A DNA stretch of 64,000 bases, from the NCBI GenBank assembly GCA_964447335.1, contig CAYUSA010000003.1, positions 1 through 64,000 of the forward strand, given 5' to 3'. The position numbers were made by a program, and so were the translations under genes. Origin of the DNA: HRBIN12 sp964447335. Lineage in GTDB: Bacteria > Actinomycetota > UBA4738 > HRBIN12. Positions 63,824 through 64,000 of this stretch are shown piece by piece (the stretch's first letter is position 1; every line of letters begins with the position of its first letter). A model generated the notes under the pieces. The model worked only from the letters and a program-made list of their open reading frames with translations, was not told the DNA's origin and did no database searches.

Positions 63824-64000
63824 TCAGGCGCCGAGCGCACGCGCGATGATCGCGGCCAGCTCGGCGTGGTGGGCACGGTTGCGCTCGGCGTCGACCACGA
63901 CCTCGACGACGCGCACGCCACGAGCGGACATCGCGCGTCGCACGGCGGGGACCAGGTCGGCCGAGCGCTCGACGCGCTCGTGCCCGGCGCCCGCCGCCGC
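63824..64000 (-). CDS. menD: MenD (SEPHCHC synthase), C-terminal end, runs off the window
   Basis: The minus-strand frame entering from the right edge reads ERSADLVPAVRRAMSARGVR, EVVVDAERNRAHHAELAAII, ARALGA and stops at 63824. The DAERNRAHHAEL tail matches the end of the thiamine-diphosphate enzyme MenD, which condenses isochorismate with 2-oxoglutarate. It agrees with the menF and menG genes alongside. Only the last 58 residues are visible. Confidence 0.75.
   Translation of the reverse strand, partial: AAAGAGHERVERSADLVPAVRRAMSARGVRVVEVVVDAERNRAHHAELAAIIARALGA

Noticed and set aside
1..64000. tRNA or rRNA genes
   Set aside because: No T-loop GTTCGANTC with matching acceptor stem and no rRNA-like conserved blocks were noticed. 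A covariance-model scan would be decisive.

Overview
The window is GC-rich (roughly 70% by eye) and densely coded, with many GTG starts, 4-bp GTGA/ATGA gene overlaps and leaderless-looking promoters. These traits, together with the gene content (PadR-ino1 pair, Ni-SOD with its maturation protease, pcnA-nudix-DUF6049-murJ-sigM block, PAC2 protein, F420/deazaflavin-type remnants), point to an actinomycetote. I cannot name the genus. A PilT ATPase and a molybdate-sensing MerR/TOBE regulator suggest a lineage away from the best-studied mycobacteria and streptomycetes. No rRNA, tRNA or CRISPR array was seen.

Positions 1-29,000 are accessory in character. They hold a truncated type I restriction gene, an IS256-family insertion with an 8-bp target duplication, a STAS-like/HATPase gene pair, two PIN-domain toxin-antitoxin pairs, a Fic protein with an operator-like repeat array, a cytochrome P450, VOC/SnoaL/ECF-sigma/AHSA1-ArsR genes, drug-type transporters and several oxidoreductases. 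At least seven broken genes lie here. In two places a deletion has fused the 3' halves of two genes pointing away from each other, removing both starts.

Positions 29,000-46,900 hold the padR-ino1 operon (inositol phosphate synthesis) behind a 13-bp tandem operator, two MFS exporters with a MarR regulator, a lipoprotein/M15 peptidase pair, an ABC exporter, a tusA-dsrE sulfur-relay operon preceded by a tiny cysteine-rich reading frame and a perfect palindrome, an RTX-like secreted protein, sodN with a divergent S26 maturation peptidase, a molybdate sensor-transporter operon and signal peptidase I.

Positions 46,900-64,000 look like core chromosome. They hold a CtpE-like P-type ATPase, pcnA (CCA-adding enzyme), pilT, dedA, a nudix hydrolase, tauE, DUF6049, murJ, a small TadE-like membrane protein, a membrane pseudokinase, an ECF sigma factor and a zinc-type anti-sigma factor. 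A MerR regulator, menG, menF and the end of menD (menaquinone synthesis) follow. The order pcnA-nudix-DUF6049-murJ-kinase-like domain-sigM-anti-sigma matches the mycobacterial block around Rv3907c-Rv3912, except that the MurJ and pseudokinase parts of MviN are separate genes here.
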